Positions 22,551-63,145 of a stretch of DNA of 64,000 nt are shown in pieces. The position numbers and the translations under genes were made by a program. The stretch is from Piscicola geometra. Taxonomy: Eukaryota > Annelida > Clitellata > Hirudinida > Piscicolidae. A model generated the notes under the pieces. That model had not been told where the DNA came from. It saw nothing but the letters and a program-made list of their open reading frames with translations, and made no database searches. Numbering within the stretch: position 1 is the first letter of the stretch; every line of letters starts with the position of its first letter. The stretch covers positions 422,518-486,517 of the forward strand of contig OX030966.1 in NCBI GenBank assembly GCA_943735955.1, read 5' to 3'.

Positions 22551-25070
22551 TTAAATATAACAAAATATTTCAGTCAATTTATAATAATCAAAGAAGGTGG
22601 GAATCAGGAAGAGACGCTGACGGTGGATTCTTTCGTCTATTTGGGTGGTGTTTGAGAGGTGGGAGTTATTCACAAAAGAATTTTGCAAACAACTTACAAA
22701 ATTTGTATAAACAATCGTCAAACCCCTATCACAATCCAACAAAAAAACATTCAACCACAGTCTCTGTTGGTACGGAGCAGCCACAAAAAAATACCTCAAA
22801 ATAATCAATTTGAATGAGGCAGGTTGATGCTGGTGAGGATGTTGCTGCTGTTGATGTTTGAATGTTCTGCCAACGTCGTTCTGGGCGGGCTGTTGCATTG
22901 GGAAGGTGTGGTGTGGCTGTCTAAAAGCAGGCCCCAGATGTGGTACTTGTTGAACAAAGTGTTGTGTACGTTGTTGTTGTTGTTGAGCTGGTGGGTGTTG
23001 TGGCGGAGGTTGATGCTGGTGAGGATGTTGCTGCTGTTGATGGTTGAAAGTTCTTCCAAGCATGTCTTGAGGAGCTGAGAAAAGTGTTTTTATACATATA
23101 TACCTGTACTGTAAAAAACAACAAGAGATATAAAAACTAACATTGAATACTCTCGATTAGAGCCTGTAACTCATTGGGGTCTGCATCGCCTGCTGGAACG
23201 ATGTCATGCATTTTTGGGCGCTTCCTCCCCGAAGTTTTATCTCTTCTTTTTCTTTTATTTTTCCTCAGCTGCGTTAAGTTGACCTGCCTCCACGGAATTT
23301 TTTCTTTCATGCCTATGGCAAGACGTGCTGCACGTACATGGTAGCAGCTTTTTTCCGCGGGGCAGGAACAATGGACTGTGGGGAAAAGCCGCACTAAATG
23401 GGGCTCATTTGTCCCCTGGACTGTAAACACAGCCATTTGGGGATCTAGTGCAATTTTACTGTGTTTAATGATATGCGCCGCTCTTTCATGAGTCGACGCT
23501 TTGATCATTTCAGAGGACTCAGGCTCTTCTTCTTTAGGCTCACATTTCATGGACTCCAGAATCTGTTCTTCTTCTGCTGTTCTTTGACACACAGAAGAAC
23601 GAATATTGTCAATAATCTCTTCTGGATGAACGACATTAACGGATTCTGGAGTCCATAAAATAGGCGTCAATCCTTCTCGTAATTCGTAATTCCCCAATCC
23701 GCTGTATCCTCTCATAATCTCCTGGATTTGATAATGTGTTAGTCTAAGCAGACTAAGGCACATCGAGTCAATCGGTGCTTCTTTCCAATCTTGCAGACGT
23801 TTTAGAACAGTGTTGAAAGCCTCCGATTGATTAGTTGTAGCACAACTGAGGCTAAATCGTTGAAGCTCCCATGAGCCTAGATGGTGTATATTGGAGTGAA
23901 CAGAACTTGTGAAGTAGTCAGAAAAAGGCTTGCTCCATGTTGAAATCATGGCGATGAGTTGGTCCTTGTAGGCGTCTAGAGAGGCGCATTCAAGGAGAGA
24001 AGTGATGCAGTCGAGGTATAATGACATTTCATCACTCTTCATTAAACCATGATTCCTCAGCCACCTCTTAGCATCCTGCTGAACGTGGTTCCAACATAAA
24101 AACGTTTTGAGACTAGGAAAGCTTTTGGATATGGCATCAGTGATAGCTTTTTCCTGATCTGTTATCATAATTACATTCTGTGCTGTGTTTATCTCTGGAC
24201 ATATCTTCTTTATATGTCTGAAAAATAAATCTGTGTCTCTTTTAACTTTTTTTCATGTATAAAGTACGCCAGTGGAACGACTGGCTTCGAAACAAAGTCT
24301 GTGTTTCTGAACAAAAGTACTGATAGGTAAAAAATCTCCAAGCTTGAATGTTGAGTGAGAAGTTTGGAGTTGGAAGATGATGATGATGATGATGATAGCG
24401 TGTTCTTGAACATTTGGATGACATCGGGATGATAGATTATGACGGAGAGATCGGGAAACGTAGTGATGCTTTGGATGAAGTTCGAATCCTGTGCCAGCTC
24501 ATGCAGATTGTAAAGAGCATCCCTTTACAATCGTCCACGATTTCTTTGTGCCTTCATACAATTTCTGACTTGATCGACGTTTCTAGGAACAGCTGTAGCT
24601 TGGTTGACTTCATTAGCACCGGAACTGACAAGCGTCTGGTAGAGACGAGAAGGCGCAGAAGACGAATTAGACTCGATGTCTCTCAGAACATGCGGTTGCG
24701 TACGAACGTAATTCTTGATTGAGTATTTCGCATTGCCGTGAGGAAATTGAGCAGCAATCAATTCGTTTCCTTTATATTCGATGACGATCGAATTTGGCTT
24801 ATCTGGATGAGTGTATGCTGTACGAATGAAGTCGCCTGACGTGCTGTTAGGACCAACAAGCACTTTAAAGCATATTTTGTTGATTATTCTTTCTCCATAC
24901 TTTCGGCTCCCATACTGCCGCCATCTATAACCATCTGCCCTCCAATCACTTTTTCTCGAATCTTCTTGCCAAACATATAGATAAGTTGTTCCACTTTTGG
25001 GAAGATATAAAGGAACAGAACAAGCTGGAAGATTCTCAAATAAATCATTAATAGCGGCAATGTTGAACAT
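22551..25070 (-). pseudogene. MULE transposase: WRKY/FLYWCH-like, DDE, SWIM finger, Gln/His tail
   Basis: From ATG at 25070 the first part carries a WRKY/FLYWCH-like domain (DWRADGYRWRQYGSRKYG...). The transposase core has FYLSVLLFRNTDFVSKP, TDQEKAITDAI, CWNHVQQDAKRWL and NQSEAFN. A SWIM zinc finger follows (CSCPAEKSCYHVRAARLA) and then a basic region. A GT-AG intron at 23075-23141 joins in phase to a Gln/His/Pro-rich tail with two HQQQQHPHQHQP blocks. It is broken by an in-frame TAA at about 24525, a frameshift at the position of the first catalytic Asp (about 24340; His is seen instead) and another near 24195. The last ~1 kb is open. Confidence 0.85.
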
Positions 25071-25338
25071 TCTATAACGAAAATGAGACGAAAATAGTAA
25101 AAGTGAAAGACAATAAAAGTACATAAACTGAATTTTTAATATTTAGGTTTTGTTCAAACATTAGGAATTTGATATTTTTAACAAATCAATATCAATAAAA
25201 TAAAATATCAATTTTTAAAAGGTAAAAATAAAATGGTTAAAACGAAGATCATGTGCAAAATCAAACGTGCATTTCACACATGCTCTGTGCTTTCTTTTCC
25301 GTGCAGTTTACCTATAACCGAAACGATTAACTGAGAGA

Positions 25339-25557
25339 GGTTATAGGTGAACTGCAAGCAAAAGAATGCAGAGAGCATGTGTTAAATGCACGTTTGATTT
25401 TGCACGTTTCTTCTTTTTTACAGAAAAAACGTTAATTTAGGGTTAAGGTTAAGGGTTAGGGTTAGAGTTAGGGTTTTCAGAAAAATCGCATTTCAAGAAG
25501 AAATGTGCATTTAACACATGCTCTGTGCATTCTTTTGCGTGCAGTTCACCTATAACC
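25339..25557. mobile_element. MULE-derived MITE, 219 bp, enclosing TTAGGG-like repeats
   Basis: Near-perfect TIRs GGTTATAGGTGAACTGCA at both ends, flanked by ACTGAGAGA at 25330-25338 and 25558-25566 (9-bp target duplication). The centre (25436-25476) is a degenerate TTAGGG/TTAAGG tract. Confidence 0.9.
25436..25476 (+). repeat. Interstitial telomere-like repeat
   Basis: TTAGGGTTAAGGTTAAGGG followed by TTAGGG and TTAGAG variants, about six units. Confidence 0.85.
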
Positions 25558-25855
25558 ACTGAGAGACTGAGACTGCAATGTTCGGTTACCAATTTCAAGA
25601 AATAAAACTCAATCCAACAATTTAAATATAAACCATAAGTTTTTTTAATGATTGGTAAGTATAATAAATATATTTAATATTATACAATTTGAATATATTA
25701 TATCGCCCTTTTTGATACAGAAATAAACAAAGTCACGTGATACTTTTTTTTCTATGTTGGGGTGTTTTAAGAATGACGGTCTCTTGCATTGGTGATTAAT
25801 ACAGAGGGCGTATCAATATTACTTGTTGTTTGTAGGATATCTATGGTTTAAACTA
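25558..25855 (-). repeat. 300-bp dispersed repeat B, copy 1
   Basis: Inverted copy of 27331-27622 and 29905-30215. Shared: ATAGATATCCTACAAACAAC, CTGTATTAATCACCAATG, GTAACCGAACATT. Confidence 0.85.
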
Positions 25856-26029
25856 TATATTTGAACAAAAATGATAGACTGTTTAGGATCTCATATCAAA
25901 CTTTTTACTTTTTACCCTAGTTTAAAAAATGATGACGTAACTCTAAGAATACTTTGAAACTTAGTTTGTAGTTTTTCTGTTGTATCATTAATAAACTATC
26001 TAAATTCTTTATCAATTATAAGTGGTAGT

Positions 26030-26880
26030 TTTTATTTAGCCCATTTACCGCCACTACCCGGAAAAAAAAATTAACACGAATTTTACATTAAGACTTGCCT
26101 TATATGGTTATAATAACAACTCAAACAAAATTGAAAACAATTATTTCATAAGTTTTAATAGGGAAAATGTTGCGAAAACGCAACATGAGCGAGAGGTGTG
26201 AAATACTTATGTGCAGTGAGAAACCATAAATAAATTGATTCAAACCACATTTATTAAAACAGAAATAAATTTCAATTGCAAATAGTTCGATAAAATTATG
26301 AATTCTAATTATTTTATTCGTTATAATAATAATAATTATTATTTTAATTACAACAAAGTAAATTATTTGACGTGAATTACAACAACACTCATAAACTGTC
26401 CTGCTGTTGCAAAGACGACACTGACGACGAATGTTATATTTATTTTAATTTTATAATCAACATTAGATATATAAAAATCAACATTCATCTACAAAATTCA
26501 ACTTTTAATTTTATAAATTTCATAATACTTTAAAAGTAAAATAATAATTTTATTATTTTTATAATAACTATTGTAATGAATGATTAGGCTTATTAAAAAT
26601 CATATGAAATCATAGTACATCAAAGTTACGAAAACGCACCATTGAATTTTTTTAAAGCATTGAAAACGTTTTACAAGTTGTTTTGAATATTAAAAACATT
26701 AATTCAACTATTAACTATCTTTTCACAATGAAATTAAGACTAAATTTTTATAAAAAAACTAAAATCGAACGAAAAAATTGAAAAATTATCTAAGCGAGTT
26801 TTGAGAAATTTTAAATGTGAACTGGAAATAAAAGATTATAAATGATAAAACGAAACATTTTGAAATGTAACTTATGAAAC
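26030..26880. mobile_element. piggyBac-like remnant, related to 33336-34524
   Basis: Shares CC-TTTACC-CCACTACCCG at its edge and several hundred bases (TATGGTTATAATAA, CAAATAGTTCGATAAA, GTTGCAAAGACGACACTGAC) with the element at 33336. The far end is unclear. Confidence 0.6.
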
Positions 26881-26884
26881 TAAA

Positions 26885-27250
26885 ATTTAAAATTTATTGT
26901 ACAAAATCAGTTAAATAAATTGTTATGTTTTAAAATCAGTTAAATAAATTGTTATAATTTAAAATCAGTTAAATAAATTGTTATGTTTTAAAATCAGTTA
27001 AATAAATTGTTCTGTTTTAAAATCAGTTAAATAAATTGTTATGTTTTAAAATCAGTTAAATAAATTTTTATGTTTTAAAATCAGTTAAATAAATTGTTAT
27101 GTTTTAAAATCAGTTAAATAAATTGTTAATTTTTAAAATCAGTTAAATAATTTGTTATGTTTTAAAATCAGTTAAATAAATTGTTATGTGTTAAAACCAG
27201 TTAAATAAATTGTTATGTTTTAAAATCAATTAAATAAATTGTTATGTTTT
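26885..27250. repeat. 29-bp tandem array, inverted copy
   Basis: About 12 copies of ATCAGTTAAATAAATTGTTA plus TGTTTTAAA, the reverse complement of 22245-22535. The segment after it (27250-27325) is a MULE-arm sequence, so this is a second, decayed MULE arm. Confidence 0.9.
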
Positions 27251-27330
27251 AACTTTTTTTTCCATTTTTCAAAATTTGTATACATTTTAAAAATAATTTT
27301 AGAATAAAATAAATATTTTTATAGGTTTCT

Positions 27331-27622
27331 GCCATAGATATCCTACAAACAACAAGTAGTATAGATACGCTCTCTGTATTAATCACCAATGTAAGAGACT
27401 CATTCTTCAAATACCCCAGCATAGAAAAAAAAGTATCACGTGACTTTGTTTATTTCTGTATCAAAAAGGGCGATATAAGATATTCTAATGGTTTAATATT
27501 AAATATATTTATTATACTTACCAATCATTAAAAAAACTTATGGTTTATATTTTAATTGTTGGATTGAGTTTTATTTCTTGAAATTGGTAACCGAACATTG
27601 CAGTCTTGGTCTCTCAGTGGTT
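27331..27622 (+). repeat. Repeat B, copy 2
   Basis: Directly repeated with copy 3 and inverted with copy 1; followed at 27623 by another MULE-type end (GGTTGTAGGTTAACTGCAC). Confidence 0.85.
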
Positions 27623-27888
27623 GTAGGTTAACTGCACACCAAAGAAAACGCGCTGCATGTTTTTTTTCCATATTTCAAAATTTTTATACATTTTTTGTAT
27701 AATTTTAGAATAAAAAAAATATTTTTATAGGTTTCTGCAAATAATTAAATAAATTTTAATATGTTACTTTTTTCAAATCTTTCTGCTTTTTACCCCATTA
27801 ATTCGCAGAATATAACGTGCAAAATCAAATGTGCATTTATCACATGTAGTGTGCTTTCTTTCGTATGCATTTCCCCTATATTCGCTAA
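27623..27888. mobile_element. MULE-derived short element
   Basis: It starts GGTTGTAGGTTAACTGCAC and ends with sequence matching the MULE arm (GCAGAATATAACGTGCAAAA ... CCCCTATA). No coding capacity. Confidence 0.6.
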
Positions 27889-28177
27889 ACAGCGCTGTAC
27901 GTATTTCTCCTAAAAGTTCAATTTATTCGAGTTTAAAAGCTGAATAACTTTTGAACTGATTTGAATATCGAAAAAATAAGAACAGATTCACAATCTGCAA
28001 ATTAAAATCTATTAAATGTATATAAAAAATTTTAATTAATAATTTTGAAAAATCCGTGGTGGTTGCTAAGTATATGTGTTCTATCCAAAGTCGCTGTGCC
28101 GACCAAAGGTACGATTTGCATACGTAATTAGTCTATTTTTAGCTATTTGGACCAAACCAGAATTAGTGTTTGTTTGA

Positions 28178-28360
28178 GTTTGATAGTGTTAAGAAAAGTT
28201 GCGATCATTTTTAAAAGAAAGTGTTAAATAAGTTTGAATTTGATAGTGTTAAGAAAAGTTGCGATCATTTTTAAAAGAAAGTGTTAAATAAGTTTGAATT
28301 TGATAGTGTTAAGAAAAGTTGCGATCATTTTTAAAAGAAAGTGTTAAATAAGTTAAGATA
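28178..28360 (+). repeat. 60-bp tandem triplication
   Basis: Three near-identical units containing GATAGTGTTAAGAAAAGTTG. Confidence 0.95.
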
Positions 28361-28393
28361 AGATAGTATAATATACTATTTTATACTAAGTAT

Positions 28394-29032
28394 ATGATGG
28401 ATAATCAAAAACAAATTTATTTAGATTTTTGCAAATATTTAAATTCTGGCAATACTATAGGTAGCAAAACAATAGGTAAAGAAAAAGAAAATAAAATTAA
28501 AAGATGTCTAAAAAAAGAAGAAAACTTCTCTAGAGTATTTAATAGAAGGGTCAAGATCCGAGGGTTCCAGCTTATTTCCCATGCAGCATTGGGACTTGAG
28601 GACGTACTTTGTCTACCCTCAAAATCTCAAGTAAGTTATTGTGATTTTATTATATTTTTTTTATATAAATGAGTGCCAGTGCTTAAATTGGAATTTCATG
28701 TTTTTTATCTCTGATAATTTTTTTAAAGGTGCACATTTGGGGTCCTTGGCAGCTGTTTCGGTGAGGCAGACCTAGAGTCCTATGAAGGGAACCTGAGACT
28801 GGATCATACAAATTGGGAGGCTTCCACCTCAATTTCTCTTAGGGCGGCTGCCATAAAAAGCAATCCTAGAAATGATTTTCGGGTTTCAGTTTGCCAATGT
28901 AAGACTAATTGCACCAGAAATTCATGCAGGTGCAAAATCCGTGGAGTTATTTGCACAAGCAAGTGCCACAAGGGCACAGGGTGTCAAAATCAAGCTTGTG
29001 CAATTGATCCCACGATTTTGGCACCTGCATGA
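28394..29032 (+). CDS. Possible two-exon protein of element C with a Cys-rich CXC-type motif
   Basis: Exon 1, 28394-28630, encodes 79 lysine-rich residues and ends at a strong donor (CAA|GTAAGT). After TTTTAAAG a second open frame runs from 28740 to the stop at 29030-29032. It ends with a spaced cysteine cluster: C-x-C-x3-C-x4-C-x-C-x6-C-x3-C-x5-C-x4-C (CQCKTNCTRNSCRC ... CTSKCHKGTGCQNQAC), reminiscent of CXC/CRC-type motifs in some transposon-encoded proteins. Joined at the obvious splice sites the frames differ by one base, so there is a frameshift, an unseen splice choice, or two separate proteins. No catalytic domain is visible. Confidence 0.5.
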
Positions 29033-29904
29033 ATTTCTTTTTTATTATTTCATTATTAATTAAGGAATTAATTTGTTTTATTATTTTTGAAATTTATTTG
29101 TATTACATTCTTAACATTTATTTTTATTAAATTTCTGGATAATTATTGGTATTAATGCATTTAATTAATCATCTTCTCTCTTATTTTCTTTTATTTCATT
29201 GACTTATCCACTTAGTCATTCATATGTAGTCATTTATTTCATGATATTTTTATTCTATTTATATATTTTTCATCTATTATAATTATTATTATTCCACTAA
29301 GTACCTGACAAAGAGCGCTTCTGGTGGGGACTTTAGCGCTATATAAATGATTTTATTATTATTAAATTTAATATATAATTTTTATGACATTTTTTATATG
29401 CTTTTTATTACATTTCATATCTTTTCACAGGATTAATTTGTTTTATTATTTCTGACATTTATTTGTATAAAATTTTTGATAATTATTGGAATTAAATAAA
29501 ACTGTAAAAAATGATTAATTAGAATATAATTAGAATTATTGATTAGATTATTATATTCTAATTATTAATTACATCTAAATTATATTTTCAGTTTGAAAAT
29601 ATTAAAAAAAACTGTAAGTTTAGATAGTAGTTTAGATATTAATTCGATTTTAAAATAACATCTAAATTATATTTTTAGTTCGAAAATTTTATTAAAATAA
29701 TATTAAAAAAACTGTATGTTTAGATATAATTATTAATTAGATTTTAAAATAACATCTAAATTATATTTTTAGCTTGAAAGGTTTAGATAGACCCTCATTA
29801 TTTATCAAATTCAAACACTAATTCTAGTTTGGTTCAAATAGCTAAAAATAGACTAACTACGTATGCAAATCGTACCTTTGGTCGGCACAGCGACTTTGGA
29901 TGGA

Positions 29905-30215
29905 ACCATAGATATCCTACAAACAACAAGTAGTATAGATACGCCATCTGTATTAATCACCAATGCAAGAGACGGTTATTCAAATTGTCCAACATAGAAA
30001 CAAAAGTATACCGTGACCTTGTTTATTTCTGTATCAAAAAGAGCGATATTCTATTCGTAAAATTTCTAATTCAAAGATATTCTAATTGTATAATATTAAA
30101 TATATTTATTATACTTACCAGTTGTTAAAAAATACTTATGGTTTATATTTTAATTGTTGGATTGAGTTTTATTTCTTGAAATTGGTAACCGAACATTTCA
30201 GTCTCAGTCATTCGT
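29905..30215 (+). repeat. Repeat B, copy 3
   Basis: Abuts the right end of element C at CCATAGATATCC; aligns with 27331-27622. Confidence 0.85.
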
Positions 30216-31082
30216 TTCCAGCTTTGAACAACAACAATACACTGCCGAACTTCAAAAGACTGCGACCAGAGATATTTTTATATATTCTAAGATATTCAAT
30301 CTTAGTTAGTGAAGCCCTCCAAGAGCCTCTCTAGTTGGGAACTAAGGAGAACTTAGTTTCATTAGTTACTTTTTTCATGTTCATCATTGTTTTAAATAAA
30401 AGTTATACAGACTCTATCTTTCATTTGTTTTATTTTATTCAATAAAATGTTTTCATATGGAAACAACTATGTATTTTTATTAAAAAGCTGGACTTCGATA
30501 AAAGATCAATCAAATATATATAAATAATTAATATGAAGAATAAAATAATTTAAATTTATACATGGGATATGGTTCATAATTTTCTGAAGAGAAATGCCTA
30601 CTGCAGACTCATTCATGGTCTTTTAAAATCTTTTCTTTATTTCTGAATATGACCAACTTTCATTCGTCCTTCATCTATTGGAAATCTTTAAATTTGAATT
30701 GTAAAGAAGCTCAATTATACTTATAATTAGTAGCTAATTATAATGTTTGAATTTATAAATATATGAGGAAAAAAGTTATGTAATAGATTAATTGATTGAT
30801 TGGGTGAAATTGTGGCATAATTTAATATTCAAAATGTTTAAAAATAAAATAAAAAACTACTTAGACAATGATACAAGCATTGTCGTATTTTATAGCTAAT
30901 GAAATAACTGTGAAAAAACTGTTTTTTGTCATTACTGCAACCTGGAACCGTACATTGATAAGACATTATGAGTTATTATTATTAATATATTATTATATTT
31001 TTTAAAACAATTTATTGTACAAAATAGTTAACAATTAGTTAATAAATCGCAGGAGAAATAATAATTGGAAAACAATTGCCTA
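30216..31082. other. AT-rich interior of the nested complex
   Basis: An 82-codon frame at 30086-30334 is mostly repeat B. Nothing else recognised. Confidence 0.4.
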
Positions 31083-31918
31083 GATGAAAAAGCACTAAGA
31101 TTGTTCAAAAAATTATTATATATTTTATAAATAGTTTTCATACATTTAAAATATAAAAAAATATTTTTAATATTTTAAATACTTTTTAAACAGCATTTAA
31201 ATTATTTATTAGGAATAATTAGACTATTTAACCTATGTTGAACCAGGTTCGCATTTGTCATCTACAAGTTTTCCCTACGTATCTATATATACTATATCTA
31301 TGGATGGAACATATGTATATGCAATTGATTGACTGATTTAATTGAATTCACTTTTAGTCACATGTGTTATTATTGTTATTCTTCGGTTTTCAGTGACAAA
31401 CCGTTTCAAAGCTTCTTCACACTTTATTTAAACAATTTATATATTTTAAAAAAGTTTTCATATGAAATGAAATGTTTCGGTTTATAATTACAATAGGCTT
31501 TGTTTCAATTATTAAATGCCAAAATATATTTTCGCAAGAAAAATCCTTTGAAATTGTAATTTATTTTGCATATAATTCATTGATTTGAACTTACTATTAT
31601 AAAACTTTAAATCTATAAAATATTTTAAATTTTTAATACAAATTAAGAGTAACTAAATATCAATTGCTTATGAAAAAAAAGATGTAAAAAATTATGATTC
31701 AACTACAGCCAAAGTACCAAGTACCTTTCAAACCAAAAAGTTTTTTCTTTTTTGAAACTTTCCAGGATGATGATTTTCACTCCAAGTACAATTAATTTCA
31801 TATTTAAAAACTATTAAGTTGTTTAACTAAAACTAATAAAATTCTCAAATATAAAAAAATCTATAAATTTTTAAGTTTAATTTTTAATAGTGTGTTTTTG
31901 AAAAAATTACTCTCTCAG

Positions 31919-60722
<28,804 letters not shown>

Positions 60723-60733
60723 GTGCTCCGGGT

Positions 60734-60832
60734 GATGATGGTGATGGTCATGATGATGAGGATGATGATGATGATGATGATGATGAGGATGATGATGATG
60801 ATGATGATGAGATGATGATGATGATGATGTGG
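60734..60832 (+). repeat. (GAT)n array just after the transmembrane exon
   Basis: GATGATGATG starts 12 bp after the donor at 60723. Confidence 0.9.
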
Positions 60833-60877
60833 TCTTGAAGCCCGTCCGGGTTTACGCTACGTTAGTCATACTCGTCG

Positions 60878-61100
60878 TTGTATTTTATTGTATTGTATTG
60901 TATTTTATTGTAATGTATTGTTTTGTGTTGTATTGTATTGTATTGCCATGTACTTTATAGTATTATATTTTATTGTATTGGATTTTATTTTATTGTTTTG
61001 TTTTGTATGTATATTGTATTGTATTGTATTGCATTTTATTGTATTGTATTGTATTGAATTGTATTTTATTGTATTGTATTTTAATGTATTCTATTGTATG
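60878..61100 (+). repeat. GTATTGTATT / TTTTATT array
   Basis: 5- and 10-bp units (GTATTGTATTTTATT) over about 220 bp. Confidence 0.9.
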
Positions 61101-61282
61101 ATGATACCGATTTTGATAGTGATGATCATTTACAAAGGTGGAAGGAAGCGTGACTAAAGGTACCAAAGACCGTAGAGAGCGATCGTCTCGGAGCAACAAT
61201 CATCATCAGCTCCATCACCATGATGCTCTTCATGGCCAGAGCAGCCTCAGAATGAGAACATTGGAAAAGTGATGTGGTCCGG

Positions 61283-61311
61283 ATGATGATGATGATGATG
61301 CGGATGATGAC

Positions 61312-61352
<41 letters not shown>
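61283..61352 (+). repeat. (GAT)n microsatellite
   Basis: GATGATGATG with CGG and ACG interruptions, ending before CATTGTCTTTTGCTTCAG, a good-looking acceptor at 61391. Confidence 0.9.
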
Positions 61353-61354
<2 letters not shown>

Positions 61355-61497
61355 TTGACGGTGATGACATTGTCTTTTGCTTCAGAGGCTTGCACTCATG
61401 TCACTCTAGTCAATGGCTGTGGCATTCTAAACACATGTACACCATCGACCTCTCACTTTAAAATCACTCTTAACTGTTATGTTCCTACTTACATTCC

Positions 61498-61768
<271 letters not shown>

Positions 61769-61954
61769 CTTAAGCACACGGGGCACCTTACGTTGCGGAT
61801 AAATACGTATGATTGTTAAGCTGCTCGTAAATCGCGTCTCTGCACGTGTGCATGTGACCAGAGCGAGGTGTGCTCTGTACCACATAAACACTCTGTCGAA
61901 AGATTTTTTAGGATATTATAAATTCTCTGAAGTGTATGCGTGTGTTGCGTTTGT

Positions 61955-62190
61955 GTGTTTGTGTTTGTGTGTGTGTGTTTGTGTGTTTCGTTTGTGTGTT
62001 TGTGTTTGTGTGTGTGTGTGTACTTGTGTTTGTGTGTGTGTGTTTGTCTGTGCGTGTGTTGCGTTTGTGTGTGTGTGTTTGTGTGTGTGTGTTTGTGCGT
62101 GTGTGTGTGTGTTTGTGTGTTTGTGAGTGTGTGTGTTTGTGTGTGTGTGTTTGTGCGTGTGTGCGTGTGTGTATTTGTGTGTGTGTCCTA
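61955..62190 (+). repeat. (GT)n microsatellite, inverted to the CA array
   Basis: GTGTGTTTGTGT units; with 61500-61768 it forms a large imperfect inverted repeat. Confidence 0.93.
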
Positions 62191-62475
62191 AAGGAGTGTT
62201 GTTAGCAGGAAAGGCAGTAAAGAACATTTGCCGCTCCAACTTACATTACCGCTATTCGCATCCTACTTTTCTTCGACGTTTCTTACTTTATTATGATTTT
62301 GTTGCTAAAAAATTTTGTTTTTTGTCATTTGCACCCAATGGGAAGTTGGTTGAGGGAGGCTGGTGAGTCAAGAGAAAACACCAACAACTTGCAAATGAGA
62401 CTGAAAAGTTTGAGAAAATGTCTGGTTGTATGCAAGATTCCTTCGCATTAGTTCCGTGTGTTACTCGCTCTGTTA

Positions 62476-62568
62476 AACACACACAAACATACACACAAAC
62501 ACACACAAACACACACAAACATACACACAAACACACACAAACACACACAAACATACACACAAACACAT
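62476..62568 (+). repeat. ACACAAACAC array
   Basis: Nine or so units of ACACACAAAC with ATAC variants. Confidence 0.93.
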
Positions 62569-62914
62569 GTTACACGTTCTGCTAAACCTTTTCAAGCACG
62601 GATGCCAAAAGTTAAAAGAAAACTTGCTGGAAGCTTTTGAAATATCAGATGTTTGAAGGCAGTGAAATGATTGTAAGGCGCAATGAAGGAAACAACAACG
62701 ACAACTCTTTCTGTTTTGCGTCGATCGATTTTCGATCCTTGAACAACCCCCTTTGGAAATCTCTTTCCTGACAACCCACTTACAACAACCACCTAGACAC
62801 ACTTCTCCAAACCACACCTACAAAAACACTACTGTTTCCAAAAAATTCCAATTACATAACCACTCTCTAACAACACCCCTTCCTTCAACAACATCTACCC
62901 CTCAAATTATTTAA

Positions 62915-63080
62915 GTTTTAGTTTTTATTTAGTTTTCTCTATTTAAATTCAGTTTCAGATTCTATATAGGTTTGGTTTATTTTTCAGTTTCGTTTTTATT
63001 TTTCTGTTTCAGTTTCTCGTTTTATTTTGATAATTTCAAGTTCTATTTCTATCAGCTTCAGTTTTTAAAAACTCGAGCAA
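62915..63080. repeat. TTTCAGTTTC-rich repeat, second tract
   Basis: Same degenerate motif as 33086-33290. Confidence 0.55.
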
Positions 63081-63145
63081 AAGTTATTTAGATATTTTTA
63101 TATAAATTCTTAAAAAATATTATATATTTTAAAGTAATATTATAT

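Larger units (their letters stand above)
22034..25319 (-). mobile_element. MULE transposon with 9-bp target duplication
   Basis: Ends GGTAATAGGTGAACTGCAC (left) and, inverted, GGTTATAGGTAAACTGCAC (right), flanked by GAAACGATT at 22025-22033 and 25320-25328. A 9-bp duplication is the MULE hallmark. The element is 3286 bp and carries one minus-strand transposase gene and a 29-bp tandem array next to its left end. Confidence 0.9.
28083..29905 (+). mobile_element. TIR element C with 90-bp termini
   Basis: The left terminus 28090-28175 and right 29815-29903 are inverted copies (ATCCAAAGTCGCTGTGCCGA, AAAGGTACGATTTGCATACG). It contains three 60-bp tandem units at 28178-28360, two open frames and a LINE/SINE-type tail near 29310-29360. 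Confidence 0.85.
21786..31306. mobile_element. Nested transposon complex bounded by 225-bp inverted repeats
   Basis: The left arm 21786-22016 and right arm 31083-31306 are inverted copies (AGATATAGTATATATAGATA at the outer edge, AGTGCTTTTTCATCTA at the inner). Between them lie a MULE, a MULE-derived MITE, three copies of a 300-bp repeat, a piggyBac-like remnant, tandem arrays and another TIR element. Confidence 0.75.

Noticed and set aside
30086..30334. 82-codon frame as an upstream calnexin or other host exon
   Set aside because: Most of it lies in dispersed repeat B and it shows no similarity to the calnexin N-terminus.
61137..61271. Possible last calnexin exon (VEGSVTKGTKDRRERSSRSNN..., stop at 61271)
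   Set aside because: The frame and basic composition would fit, but the acceptor TTTACAAAG has a poor pyrimidine tract and the sequence is not recognisably a calnexin tail. The competing acceptor at 61391 gives only eight residues.
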